The notes below the pieces were generated by a model, which worked only from the letters and a program-made list of their open reading frames with translations, did not search any database and had not been told where the DNA came from. The translations under genes and the position numbers were made by a program. A stretch of 64,000 bases of DNA from Rikenella microfusus. Its GTDB lineage: Bacteria > Bacteroidota > Bacteroidia > Bacteroidales > Tenuifilaceae. Shown here one piece after another: positions 27,004 through 36,136 of this stretch. The stretch lies in contig DYKO01000004.1 of the NCBI GenBank assembly GCA_020722565.1, positions 148,966 through 212,965 on the forward strand, written 5' to 3'. The first letter of the stretch is position 1. Each line of letters begins with the position of its first letter.

Positions 27004-27264
27004 CTTTGTAAGTATCTAATATTATAAAATTACAATAGGCGGCTATACTTTACAAATAATTCTTAACAAATGTATGTTGCTTATAATTAACTTATTAGTC
27101 AACCCTTTGTCTAATTTTTTGTAAAAAAATAATTTGCAAAGTAACTTAAAAATTAAACCATTTAAATAAAATCAATGTAAATATCTTTTAAATAAATGCA
27201 AGGCGACTATTAACATACCTGTTGAACTGCGATTATCCGAAAATTAATTATAAGTATTCATAAA

Positions 27265-29373
27265 CTAAGGTTTCCAACTTAGAACATATGCCCCCTGATT
27301 CCGTATATTATGCACGATACACTCCTCCATTACCATTTTAGGTGCAACCCTATTTGCCTGCCTAATACTGAAACCGGGATCTATCACTGTAACTTTTGGT
27401 TTAATTAATTCAAGCAACTGCGATGAGGAGTACTTATTCAGTATTAAGATATCAACCCCTAACCTCTTGTCCGATTTCAAGTTCCTAACACTGTAGCTAT
27501 ATGGCAAAGCAATCATTTTGTTGGAATAAATAATTAGCGCCAATCCCGATTTTACATACAACTTAAAACCTTGGGGTGTGCCAATATATGGGGAACTCCC
27601 TAATTGTATTTCAACCGGATTAGCAATCGATCTGTTGCGAAGGTAACTTTGGGTCCCAAACTTCATGGTTTTCTGCTCAATGGTATCAACCGCAAAAAAC
27701 ACAGGTTCCCCAAATTGATTGATGCATAGTATTGAGCTCCGCGGTAATGACAGCACCGCTATCTCATTAGTTTTTTTAATTTCCACTTGATGAAGTGCGG
27801 ATAGGCCAAAAATGGCAATAATACAAACCATGGCCGCATGCAGCTGAGATGATTTTCTTTGAGCTATGTATATCAACAAAAACAATAGAAAAAGTGAAAG
27901 GAATAGAACCTGCCATTTATCAAAATAGATATTAGTAATGGAAGAAAATGGGATTGTTTGAATTATGGACAGGCCTTTATTAAGTAATGAGATTAACCAG
28001 CCCAAAAATTTAAATAAAACAAATGCTACCGGCTTTACCCATGACAAAGACAGTGCAATAACTGCTAGGTAAAGAATAAGTGTTGCTAAAGGTATTGCTA
28101 AAAGATTTGTAACTAAGAAAAGCGCAGGGAATTGTCCAAAATTGTAAAGCGATATGGGGAGGGTAAGAAATTGGGCCGCTACTGAAACGGCAACTAAAGC
28201 CCAAATGTAACCAAGAATTTTGTTTCGAATAACCAGCAATGAAAAAATGGGATGATAAAAGAGTAATATCGAAAGCACTGCGGCAAACGACAGCTGAAAA
28301 CCTAAATTAAAAAGATTATTCGGGTTAACTACGAGTAATAAAAATGCTGCGGCGCCAAGGGTATTAAAGGTATTGGTTCTTAGTCCGGCCATTTGGCCTA
28401 CTATAAAAAGGGAAAACATAAATGTAGCCCTGATAACCGAAGGTGATAGCCCGGTAATAACCGCATAGCACCACAGCAAAAATAGCGCCAGCAATACCCT
28501 TAATATTCGCCATCCCCTACTTTTAGGGAGCGCCGAGAGTAAAACCGCAATTAACCCAAAGATTAATCCAACATGCAAACCCGAAACAGCAAGAATGTGC
28601 ATTGCACCAACCGATGAATAAACCTGCCGTAGCTCATCATCTAGCAACGATTTGTACCCTATAAGCAAGGCCGATACCACTGCCAGTTCATCGTTCCGAA
28701 TGCCATTTTTTTTAAAAGTACCAATCACCCAGTTCCTAATGGCGTATGCCATTTTAAAAATGGTTTTTGGTTGGCTTCCAACCTTTAACCACGAACCCTC
28801 CCCAACCGAAACACTGTATTCAATTCCCTGAAGCTGCATGTATCGCTTCATATCAAACTGAAACGGATTTGGAGGAGGGGTAAAACGCTTAGGCTTAGCC
28901 CGAACAGCAATCAAATCGCCATAGGATAATGTATGTACAAGCGAATCGCTAGCAGAGAAATATACTAACACTGGAACATCCTCACTTAATGTTCCTGAAC
29001 TTAGTAGGTGTATAACGCTAGCACTTGATTTTATTGACTGAGAAGAAATTACCGGTTCATCAGCTAGGCGAATTACCATTTGAAGTGGCTCATCAACATG
29101 TAGGGTCTGATTAGGTCGATTGATATAAACTAATACACATCCGGTATATAAAAGAAAGATATTTAATGCAAAACCATAAACCCAACGGAAACGCCAATTT
29201 TCTGCCAACCATGAACCAATTAGCAACAAAATAAGGGTCAAAAGAACGAACAAAAATGGATGAAAAGTACCTCCACTTATCGAGAAGGAATCTTCGATAA
29301 TTATGCCGGTGGCAAGCGGAATAAACAACCGCAAAAAGGGTACCTCGTGCAGGCTTTCGGGTGTGTGAAGCAT
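27265..29373 (-). CDS. comEC: ComEC/Rec2 family DNA-uptake membrane protein
   Basis: This 702-residue polytopic protein has the N-terminal DUF4131 region (about 15-220) and the Competence domain, with HILAVSGLHVGLIFG near 257-271, the ComEC hallmark, followed by about eight membrane helices (to about 520). The C-terminal 170 residues lack a clear HxHxDH metallo-beta-lactamase motif, so this is the short form common in Bacteroidota. ComEC passes single-stranded DNA across the inner membrane in transformable species. It is the last gene of a regulator-ruvX-def-comEC run. An 11-bp hairpin abuts the start codon. Confidence 0.85.
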   Translation of the reverse strand: MLHTPESLHEVPFLRLFIPLATGIIIEDSFSISGGTFHPFLFVLLTLILLLIGSWLAENWRFRWVYGFALNIFLLYTGCVLVYINRPNQTLHVDEPLQMVIRLADEPVISSQSIKSSASVIHLLSSGTLSEDVPVLVYFSASDSLVHTLSYGDLIAVRAKPKRFTPPPNPFQFDMKRYMQLQGIEYSVSVGEGSWLKVGSQPKTIFKMAYAIRNWVIGTFKKNGIRNDELAVVSALLIGYKSLLDDELRQVYSSVGAMHILAVSGLHVGLIFGLIAVLLSALPKSRGWRILRVLLALFLLWCYAVITGLSPSVIRATFMFSLFIVGQMAGLRTNTFNTLGAAAFLLLVVNPNNLFNLGFQLSFAAVLSILLFYHPIFSLLVIRNKILGYIWALVAVSVAAQFLTLPISLYNFGQFPALFLVTNLLAIPLATLILYLAVIALSLSWVKPVAFVLFKFLGWLISLLNKGLSIIQTIPFSSITNIYFDKWQVLFLSLFLLFLLIYIAQRKSSQLHAAMVCIIAIFGLSALHQVEIKKTNEIAVLSLPRSSILCINQFGEPVFFAVDTIEQKTMKFGTQSYLRNRSIANPVEIQLGSSPYIGTPQGFKLYVKSGLALIIYSNKMIALPYSYSVRNLKSDKRLGVDILILNKYSSSQLLELIKPKVTVIDPGFSIRQANRVAPKMVMEECIVHNIRNQGAYVLSWKP

Positions 29374-29407
29374 AAATGCCGTAACTAAATGTTAAATTAC
29401 GGCATTT
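29374..29407 (-). other. 11-bp hairpin directly upstream of the comEC start
   Basis: AAATGCCGTAA (29374-29384) and TTACGGCATTT (29397-29407) form a perfect stem with a 12-base loop. On the minus strand it ends one base before the comEC ATG, in the space where a ribosome would bind. On the plus strand it is followed by TTTTTATTTTTT, like a terminator for antisense transcripts. Confidence 0.55.
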
Positions 29408-29437
29408 TTATTTTTTGAAAAAATTTTTTTTGATTAG

Positions 29438-29992
29438 CTACTTTGCCAGCTTATACTTATACCCAACTGACAACTTCCCTCTGGCAATGGCATTTAACCT
29501 TGATTTTAATAGCTGACGGCGAATTGGCGACACTCTATCGGTAAAAAGAATACCATCAAGATGATCATGCTCATGTTGAATGATACGTGCTGCCATACCA
29601 TCGAACACCTCCTCATGCTCCACAAAATTTTCGTCGCAGTATCGCATCCTTATTTTGGTTTCCCTGTCCACATCTTCATGCAGACCTGGGATACTTAAAC
29701 ACCCCTCGTTATAGGTCGATATATCACCAAATCGCTCAAGAATATGGGCATTTATGAAAGCCTTTCGGAAATCCTTTAATTTAGGTTCATCTTCTGCCAA
29801 AGGTGAACCATCAATAACAAACAAACGAATGGAAAGGCCAATTTGCGGTGCAGCCAATCCAATACCATCGGATTGCTCCATGGTTTCAAACATATCAACA
29901 ATTATTTCTTTTAAGCCTGGGTGTTCAGGAGTGATATCCTGAGCAACTTTTCTTAAAACAGGTGAACCGTAAATGTAAACTGGTCGTATCAT
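29438..29992 (-). CDS. def: Peptide deformylase
   Basis: This 184-residue metalloenzyme removes the N-formyl group from new proteins. All three motifs are intact: GIGLAAPQIG (43-52), EGCLSIPG with Cys98, and QHEHDHLDG with His140, Glu141 and His144. It lies 21 bases behind ruvX on the same strand and ahead of comEC. Confidence 0.95.
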   Translation of the reverse strand: MIRPVYIYGSPVLRKVAQDITPEHPGLKEIIVDMFETMEQSDGIGLAAPQIGLSIRLFVIDGSPLAEDEPKLKDFRKAFINAHILERFGDISTYNEGCLSIPGLHEDVDRETKIRMRYCDENFVEHEEVFDGMAARIIQHEHDHLDGILFTDRVSPIRRQLLKSRLNAIARGKLSVGYKYKLAK

Positions 29993-30013
29993 TTTTATAA
30001 TTAAAAATATGTA

Positions 30014-30436
30014 TTAATGTTTAAACGACAAACCCTCTAAATAGGTTTGAAGAATTATGGCTGCACTTATCTTATCAACATTCCATTTATCTTGCCTATC
30101 TTTCTTTTTCATACCACCATCAATCATGGCCCTATGGGCAAGTTTAGATGTAAACCGCTCATCTATCCATTCAATAGGGAGCTGAGGTAGTTTTTTATTT
30201 ATTGACCTAACAACTGGGTTGATGTAACTAACAGCTTCAGAAGGGGAATTGTTCATTTGCTTGGGAAGGCCAACCACCAACAAATCTACCGCTTCCTTTT
30301 GAATATATGAATTTAAAAAATCTACCACTTTATGAGTGGGAATGGTATCATAAGGCGAAGCAATAATCCTTAGCGGATCGGTCATTGCTACTCCCGTTCT
30401 TTTTCGTCCAATATCCAGTGCTATTATTCTTCCCAA
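30014..30436 (-). CDS. ruvX: Holliday junction resolvase-like / pre-16S rRNA nuclease
   Basis: This 140-residue YqgF/RuvX protein has the RNase H-like start GRIIALDIGRKRTGVAMTDP, with the first catalytic aspartate in ALDIG, VVGLPKQMNN in the middle and DERFTSKLA later. The family processes the 5' end of 16S rRNA in E. coli and has resolvase-like features. The start is a TTG at 30436, chosen because it gives the family N-terminus MGRIxALDxG and no ATG is available. It begins 13 bases after the regulator gene ends. Confidence 0.88.
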   Translation of the reverse strand: MGRIIALDIGRKRTGVAMTDPLRIIASPYDTIPTHKVVDFLNSYIQKEAVDLLVVGLPKQMNNSPSEAVSYINPVVRSINKKLPQLPIEWIDERFTSKLAHRAMIDGGMKKKDRQDKWNVDKISAAIILQTYLEGLSFKH

Positions 30437-30449
30437 AACTTCTAAGGGT

Positions 30450-31202
30450 TTACTTTAAAATATTTTCGATTCGCCTATTTAGACTGGCAAGATACTTGGG
30501 GTTAATGGGAAGGGTCATCTTGTTCTTCAATTCGATAATGCCTTTAGAGCCGCTGGTTATTTTGCGAACCATTTCCAGATTTAGCAGTTGATTTTGGTTG
30601 ACAAGGGCAAAATTTCGTTCCTCAAGCAGCTTAGAAAGTTCCGAGAACGAATTAAATACCTCCAACGAAGATCCATCGGTAAACGTTACTAGGGTACCCG
30701 CGGGAACGCTTTCAACAAAAAGTATATTAGAAATGCTTAAGCACTCGTACTGGTCGGGAGCTTGTACCACCAACTTTTGAGGAATTATATTCTTGATATT
30801 CTCAAACAGGGCATAATACTTATTACGTCCATCAAAACTGGAGTAGCGACGGTTAACCACCTTTTCCAGAGCAGCATGTAGCTCATCAACCTCAATGGGT
30901 TTAAGCAGGTAATCGATTGCACTATACTTAAAAGCCTTAATGGCATAGTTGTTATATGCGGTAATAAAGATAACATCGAAGTTGCGATGAGGACAGCCCT
31001 CAAGAAACTCAAAACCATTGCCCCCTGGCATCTCGATATCCAGTAAAACAATATCGGGATTAAGCTGGGTAACCATCTCAATACCCTCACGAGCCGAATG
31101 GGCAACACCTAAAATATCGATATGTTGCTCGAAACGGCCAATAAGTAACTCAAGTGTTCTCAACGAGGCAATTTCGTCGTCGATAATAAGTGCTTTTAGC
31201 AT
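30450..31202 (-). CDS. LytTR-family response regulator
   Basis: This 250-residue regulator has a receiver domain with the phospho-acceptor Asp55 in IVLLDIEMPGGNG and a C-terminal LytTR DNA-binding domain (about 145-248). It should be phosphorylated by a LytS/YehU-type kinase, but none is adjacent. It leads a compact run of ruvX, def and comEC, so those genes may share its transcript. A -7-like TATATTTG lies at 31233-31226, without a good -33. Confidence 0.9.
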   Translation of the reverse strand: MLKALIIDDEIASLRTLELLIGRFEQHIDILGVAHSAREGIEMVTQLNPDIVLLDIEMPGGNGFEFLEGCPHRNFDVIFITAYNNYAIKAFKYSAIDYLLKPIEVDELHAALEKVVNRRYSSFDGRNKYYALFENIKNIIPQKLVVQAPDQYECLSISNILFVESVPAGTLVTFTDGSSLEVFNSFSELSKLLEERNFALVNQNQLLNLEMVRKITSGSKGIIELKNKMTLPINPKYLASLNRRIENILK

Positions 31203-31360
31203 GACTGTTGGATATAGATATTTTGCAAATATAATTCATTTTAGTATAAGGACTTAACATATACCCTTTCGAATATTGATCCTTTACAGTATCATTGATT
31301 TTAAACTGTTTTTATGCAATAAAGTTTCTATGGTAAAAAAAATTGTGGGGTTAATTAGTT

Positions 31361-31385
31361 AAAAAAACGAGCGCCTGTGCGCTCG
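31361..31385 (-). terminator. Terminator after the Ca-binding barrel gene
   Basis: CGAGCGC and GCGCTCG enclose a CTGT loop; the minus strand continues into seven T residues. It lies 44 bases beyond the stop at 31429 and separates that gene from the downstream regulator gene. Confidence 0.85.
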
Positions 31386-31428
31386 AGTTTTAAATAAATT
31401 TGGTTATATATAGTGGTTAGGTTTGGGT

Positions 31429-32886
31429 TTACTGTGTGAAGAAGAACTCGTTCATATCATACAAATCCTGTAGGGTTAGGTTATTGGTACCATCAAAGTA
31501 GTCGTTTATAGCTCTTATGAGCTCATGGAACGAAATATACCCGTCGCTATCGGTATCAATATTTTTAAATCTATCGGGCAGTTTTCCGGGGGTAAATGAA
31601 AGGTTTCGCGACCAAACATGGGTTAGCGGAATTAGTTTGATTTCTTTACGCAATACCGCCTCGTTCTTCTTGCTGTACATGGCAGCCAGTACATCGGCTG
31701 ATACTTGAACGCCAGATTCATCAACAGTAGCACCCTCTGGTGTACTATTTTCCTTATCCATGTAGTCGAAAACACCGTCAAGATCGCTATCCATAGGACA
31801 TCCTATTGAATCAACTTCGACACCTGTAGGCGTATCAAGGCAATCATCAAATCTATCGAAAACTCCATCACCATCAGAATCAGCGAAAAAAATTTGATAA
31901 TCGTAATCTTCACCCCACATGGCAAAAACTCTCTCCACCAAAATACTTTTGGGATCGGAAAAGAGGTCGAAATTCATGGTAAAATAGGTAAAGGCAAATA
32001 AATCGTTCATTTCATTTTTAACCGGATAACCCAGAGAGGTAGCCGTCTTTTTGTCGTAATTGTCAATTCTATCGGTAAAAGTATAATTGAAAGCTGAACC
32101 CACTCTTAGGTTAACCCTATCGGAAAGGTAAAAATCCAATCCAAAATCCAGAAGTGCCGAGAAAGTTTGCTGAGGAATACTCCCCTGGTTAAAAAAGTCC
32201 TTTCCGGAAAGGTCAGTCTCATAGCTATCATCGAAGCGAACAATCCTGGCCCTATAGGCATTGGGACCATATTCTGCAAAATTACGAATGGTTCCATCGG
32301 ACCAAAAGTAATAGTAATCGTCCGATTTTCTGTTAGTTACATTTCCCTTAGGGCTAAAGAGAATTGTAGATAATCCTACGCCAAGAACCGGTTTAAAGCG
32401 TTTTGATGCGCCAAAAATATGCCCAAAATTATACTCTACCGATAAACCAAGTTGGAACAAGTCGGTTTTAAAAGCAGAGTTGATATAAATTGGATTTCCA
32501 AAGTCGTCAATAGGGAGGAGGGGATTATGCTGCATGGCAAAAGAAATCTTTTGGTCGTGAGCAGCAACTGAACCCATAATAGCAAAAAAGTTCCCCCTAA
32601 AAAACTGTTTGGCATCAATGTGATAGGAAAGATTCACCTTTGCTGCAAAATTTCCGAAAAGCGGCGAACTTACGGGGTTACGTATATCACCGTAGAAATT
32701 GATATAACCTGAACCAAGAGCTATTACCGGTTTGTAGCTTGGATTTTGGACCTCAACTATGGTATCGAGCAGTGATTTAAAAAAATCCTCATCCTCCTGG
32801 GTAAAACCGAAAAAGGGGACCCCAAATGCGAGGGCCAAAACAACCAGGTAACGCTTTAAACCTCTATTTAATTTTGTTTCATTCAT
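31429..32886 (-). CDS. Outer-membrane barrel protein with Ca-binding repeats and EF-hand
   Basis: This 485-residue protein has a signal peptide ending near residue 29 and a barrel-like region (about 50-320) of alternating strands. Two thrombospondin-type-3 calcium repeats follow (ADSDGDGVFDRFDDC and the MDSDLDGVFDYMD segment, about 340-380). Near the end, NIDTDSDGYISFHEL is a canonical EF-hand loop (about 438-452). The layout resembles OmpA-like proteins whose peptidoglycan-binding domain has been replaced by an EF-hand module. It is seven bases behind the SPOR-like gene and is probably cotranscribed with it. Function unknown. Confidence 0.7.
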   Translation of the reverse strand: MNETKLNRGLKRYLVVLALAFGVPFFGFTQEDEDFFKSLLDTIVEVQNPSYKPVIALGSGYINFYGDIRNPVSSPLFGNFAAKVNLSYHIDAKQFFRGNFFAIMGSVAAHDQKISFAMQHNPLLPIDDFGNPIYINSAFKTDLFQLGLSVEYNFGHIFGASKRFKPVLGVGLSTILFSPKGNVTNRKSDDYYYFWSDGTIRNFAEYGPNAYRARIVRFDDSYETDLSGKDFFNQGSIPQQTFSALLDFGLDFYLSDRVNLRVGSAFNYTFTDRIDNYDKKTATSLGYPVKNEMNDLFAFTYFTMNFDLFSDPKSILVERVFAMWGEDYDYQIFFADSDGDGVFDRFDDCLDTPTGVEVDSIGCPMDSDLDGVFDYMDKENSTPEGATVDESGVQVSADVLAAMYSKKNEAVLRKEIKLIPLTHVWSRNLSFTPGKLPDRFKNIDTDSDGYISFHELIRAINDYFDGTNNLTLQDLYDMNEFFFTQ

Positions 32887-32893
32887 GCATTAT

Positions 32894-34255
32894 CTATCTG
32901 TACCACTGCTGATTGGTAATCATCAAAGCTTCCTGAACAGTAATTCGAATGCCATTGTTATAGGCAGTAACAAATGCATCGTTTATACGGGTTGTATTCC
33001 AAATGAGAATTCTGAAATCTCGTGCCTCTTTATAGTCCTTAAATGATCCTATGGAATACTTATACCATCCCTCATGTTTTTCGGTTCGTACCTCGTAACT
33101 AGTAATATTGTACCGGTTAAAATAGCGTTTAATATTAATGGGTTTATGTCCGGCTGCAATTTGAACCCGATAGTACACCCCCTTTTCGGGTGCAAGCATA
33201 AAGGGCTGCATATTAAATTCAGGAGCAACCCTACGTTTGGGTTTATCCTCAATTTTTTTGTAAGCAATTGGTATTTCTATTCCGCCTTCGGGATATGGTT
33301 CAGTAAAACTTGATACAAAAGAAGCACCCTCAGTACCCGAAACCAACGACATAACCTCCTCCAATGCCTTGGGATCGATATTTGATAGGTCGATATCTTT
33401 TTGGATGATATCAATAACCCTGGTGACATCACCAACAAGGTAAGAAAAGGTGCCCTTTAGGTTAACCGTAATATCACCCTTACCATCAGAAGCAATCAAT
33501 TTGTAGGAAACAACAAATCTTGGGTCTGCGGGTAGGTTCATCCATAAAAACTTAACCTTCTGATCCTTAAAGGTAAAGACAGCATCCTTGGTTTCCAGAG
33601 CCTCTGCTGTAAATCCTGGAGGCACATCCTCTTCAATTTTGGCAAACTTTTGAGCATTTCCCTTATTAACCAGTAATTTTACTAAAAAGTTGTTTGCTTC
33701 GCCGGATGGAATAGGTGTTTGACGGATACACTTTACATTGCTGGCCAGAAAAGTTACCGGAGCCTGAACCGGGACCACGGTTTGGTACTCATTTATGTCA
33801 ACAATTAGGTTAGGATCGATTCGGGTAGATGGGGTTATGGTTATCGGTGCGGTTTGAAAAGTGGTGGTTTTACGCTCATTATTTTCAACATATGCGAAGG
33901 TCCCTTTAAGATTGAACGTTCCCTTTAGGCGCTCATCTACCTTAATGCGATAAACGAATTTTAGCTCCTTAGTGTCGGGTAATCTTAACCATACCAACCT
34001 AACTTTTTGGTCGTCGGTTGAAAAATCACCCAGCGACGATTCAATGAGACGTGCGGAAAGACCAAGAGGTAGATCGTGCTGGAAACGGGCAAAACCGTTG
34101 AGGTTCCCTTTCTTCAGCACTACCTCAACATCAAATTCAGTACCTGCAGTAACGGCTGAAGGCACATTAACATTAAGGGCCACATCATTTCCTAAAAGGA
34201 AACTTAACAGGGTAAAGCCTAGCAATTTATAAAAAACTGTAACGATACGTAGCAT
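32894..34255 (-). CDS. Exported two-repeat protein with C-terminal SPOR-like domain
   Basis: This 453-residue protein has a signal peptide (about 1-22) and two homologous beta-rich units, about 37-124 and 184-273. They match at DDQKVRLVWLRLP against KDQKVKFLWMNLP, and NLKGTFAYV against NLKGTFSYL. The C-terminal region (about 360-435) starts YYRVQIAAG and has WYKYSIGSFKDYKEA, the pattern of SPOR domains that bind denuded peptidoglycan. I do not recognise the repeat as a named family; it resembles DUF11/cohesin-like Ig folds. With the barrel gene downstream, it may link the cell wall to the outer membrane. Confidence 0.65.
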   Translation of the reverse strand: MLRIVTVFYKLLGFTLLSFLLGNDVALNVNVPSAVTAGTEFDVEVVLKKGNLNGFARFQHDLPLGLSARLIESSLGDFSTDDQKVRLVWLRLPDTKELKFVYRIKVDERLKGTFNLKGTFAYVENNERKTTTFQTAPITITPSTRIDPNLIVDINEYQTVVPVQAPVTFLASNVKCIRQTPIPSGEANNFLVKLLVNKGNAQKFAKIEEDVPPGFTAEALETKDAVFTFKDQKVKFLWMNLPADPRFVVSYKLIASDGKGDITVNLKGTFSYLVGDVTRVIDIIQKDIDLSNIDPKALEEVMSLVSGTEGASFVSSFTEPYPEGGIEIPIAYKKIEDKPKRRVAPEFNMQPFMLAPEKGVYYRVQIAAGHKPINIKRYFNRYNITSYEVRTEKHEGWYKYSIGSFKDYKEARDFRILIWNTTRINDAFVTAYNNGIRITVQEALMITNQQWYR

Positions 34256-34442
34256 CGTTCTCAGCCCAGGTTTAGGTTTACAATCGGGTTAACTAATTAC
34301 AATATTAACAAATTAATGAATAAGATGAAACAGAAAAGCCTAAAAATCTTATTGTTTTAGGGTTACGAACCACACATTTTTTTAACATATCTGTCATATT
34401 GCATTGATTTTCATATTATAAAGTTGTTAACAATATTTTTTT

Positions 34443-36113
34443 CTATTTATAGGAAAATGTACTGCCTCCCAAAAATTCCCTAATAATCGACGTAGGAGGC
34501 ACCTCCTTTTCAGATATGGGAGTAAAATAGCTAAGAAATTTAAGCAAACGCTGGGCTTCGTCGAATTCGTAACAGGTTGGTGGCACTTCTTGGAGTATAG
34601 GCTCAGCAAAGCGGCGAAGTACGCTAAATTCATATAGCAGGGCAGAATTAAACATTTCGTCCGCTTCCTCTTGGAATGGAAAAATGTTTCGGTCCTCACC
34701 CCGTCGAACACTTTCCCATCGGCTAATGGTTTCAAAAGCACTATAGCCCCTATAACGGTAGTCCCTAACAATACGACGTATCAAACGGTTATCGGTTGTT
34801 GGAATTCGATTCAAACCATCGAACGAAAGGGACGTTAGCGCCGATACGTAAATTTTAAACTTTGAACTGTTAGGAATTAAATGAGTGAGCTGAGGATTTA
34901 GGGCATGAATACCCTCAATTATAATAATGCCATTAGGCTCAATCTGAAGGGTTGTACCATCGAAAAATCGCTTTCCCTGCTCAAATGAGAATTTGGGTAT
35001 TTCTACCCTTTCGCCATTGAGCAGATTTAAAAGATTGTTATTAAAGTATTCCACATCAAGAGCCCCGAGGGCCTCAAAATCATAGTTGCCATTCTCATCC
35101 CTTGGGGTTTTTTCCCTGTCCACAAAGTAATTATCGAGCGAGATGGTATAGGGTTTCATTCCGTTTACCTTAAGTTGAATGGATAAACGCTTGGAAAACG
35201 TTGTTTTGCCTGAAGAAGATGGTCCAGATATAAGAACTAGCCTAACCTGATTCCCACGCTGGTATATTCGATCGGCAATATGCGCTATTTTTTTTTCATG
35301 TAGGGCCTCTGATATCTTAATTAGTTCACTTGCTCCCTCATTAGCAATTTCCTGATTTACGGCCCCTACACTACTAACACCTATTATATTAACCCAGTCC
35401 TTATACTCTTGAAATATTTCGAACATTTTATTTTGAATAACCAAATCTTCAACCTCACCGGGGAAGAAGCGTTTGGGAATTCTTAGTAGCATACCATCGT
35501 AGTACTTAACCAAATCAAACACATCGAGGTAGCCGGTGGATGGCACCAGGCTGCCGAAGAAATGATCGGCCATATCGCTCAGGTAGTATATCGATGTATA
35601 AAGTGTAGGTCGGGTTTCAAAAAGTTTTGCTTTGTCGTGGTAACCCTGCTGTTTAAACAGCTGGATGGCATCAGCGGAAAGCACCTTGTCTCTTCGAAAA
35701 GGTAAATCGGCAGCCACCAACTCACGCATTCTATCACAGATGTTGAATACCAAGGGTAACTCAATGGGAGTTTCATAACCGTCTAACTCGCAGTAGAAGC
35801 CCTTTGAAACGGAGTGCTCAATTCTTACTTTGGCCCCGGGAATAATGTCGTGTACGGCTTTTTGCAGCAGGAAGAATAGCGATCGTTGGTACATTCGCAT
35901 TCCAGCCGGATGGGTAATATCAATATATCGAAGTGTTTTTGGGGTATAAACTTCATAATCCAGCTCCTTGAGCTGGTTATTTACCATTGCCCCAAGAATT
36001 CGATAGTTCAACTTTACATCAAATATTTTGGCAATTTCAAGTAGCGATAAACCAGGTGTAACGTGTAGCTTTTGACCTGTATTCTCTATTACAATTTCAA
36101 CATCTTTGCGCAT
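34443..36113 (-). CDS. Nucleoside kinase with N-terminal TGS/ThrRS-like domains
   Basis: This 556-residue fusion begins with a TGS-like domain (about 1-65) and a threonyl-tRNA-synthetase editing-domain-like region (about 70-230). It ends in a uridine-kinase/phosphoribulokinase-type domain with the P-loop SGPSSSGKTTFSKR near 296-310. The combination is known in Bacteroidota and a few thermophiles and is annotated as a nucleoside kinase; the role of the ThrRS-like half is not known. A normal udk is also present at 46907-47530, so this is not the only uridine kinase. It is the last gene of the long minus-strand run from the CBS gene. Confidence 0.82.
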   Translation of the reverse strand: MRKDVEIVIENTGQKLHVTPGLSLLEIAKIFDVKLNYRILGAMVNNQLKELDYEVYTPKTLRYIDITHPAGMRMYQRSLFFLLQKAVHDIIPGAKVRIEHSVSKGFYCELDGYETPIELPLVFNICDRMRELVAADLPFRRDKVLSADAIQLFKQQGYHDKAKLFETRPTLYTSIYYLSDMADHFFGSLVPSTGYLDVFDLVKYYDGMLLRIPKRFFPGEVEDLVIQNKMFEIFQEYKDWVNIIGVSSVGAVNQEIANEGASELIKISEALHEKKIAHIADRIYQRGNQVRLVLISGPSSSGKTTFSKRLSIQLKVNGMKPYTISLDNYFVDREKTPRDENGNYDFEALGALDVEYFNNNLLNLLNGERVEIPKFSFEQGKRFFDGTTLQIEPNGIIIIEGIHALNPQLTHLIPNSSKFKIYVSALTSLSFDGLNRIPTTDNRLIRRIVRDYRYRGYSAFETISRWESVRRGEDRNIFPFQEEADEMFNSALLYEFSVLRRFAEPILQEVPPTCYEFDEAQRLLKFLSYFTPISEKEVPPTSIIREFLGGSTFSYK

Positions 36114-36136
36114 AAAATATTATAGTAAATAATTTT

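Noticed and set aside
27004..27264. 261-base gap between trkA and comEC as a possible small-RNA or small-gene locus
   Set aside because: It is AT-rich, with no hairpin, tRNA, lipobox or long frame that I could support.
34256..34442. Gap between the nucleoside kinase and the SPOR-like gene
   Set aside because: No promoter, hairpin or small gene was convincing.
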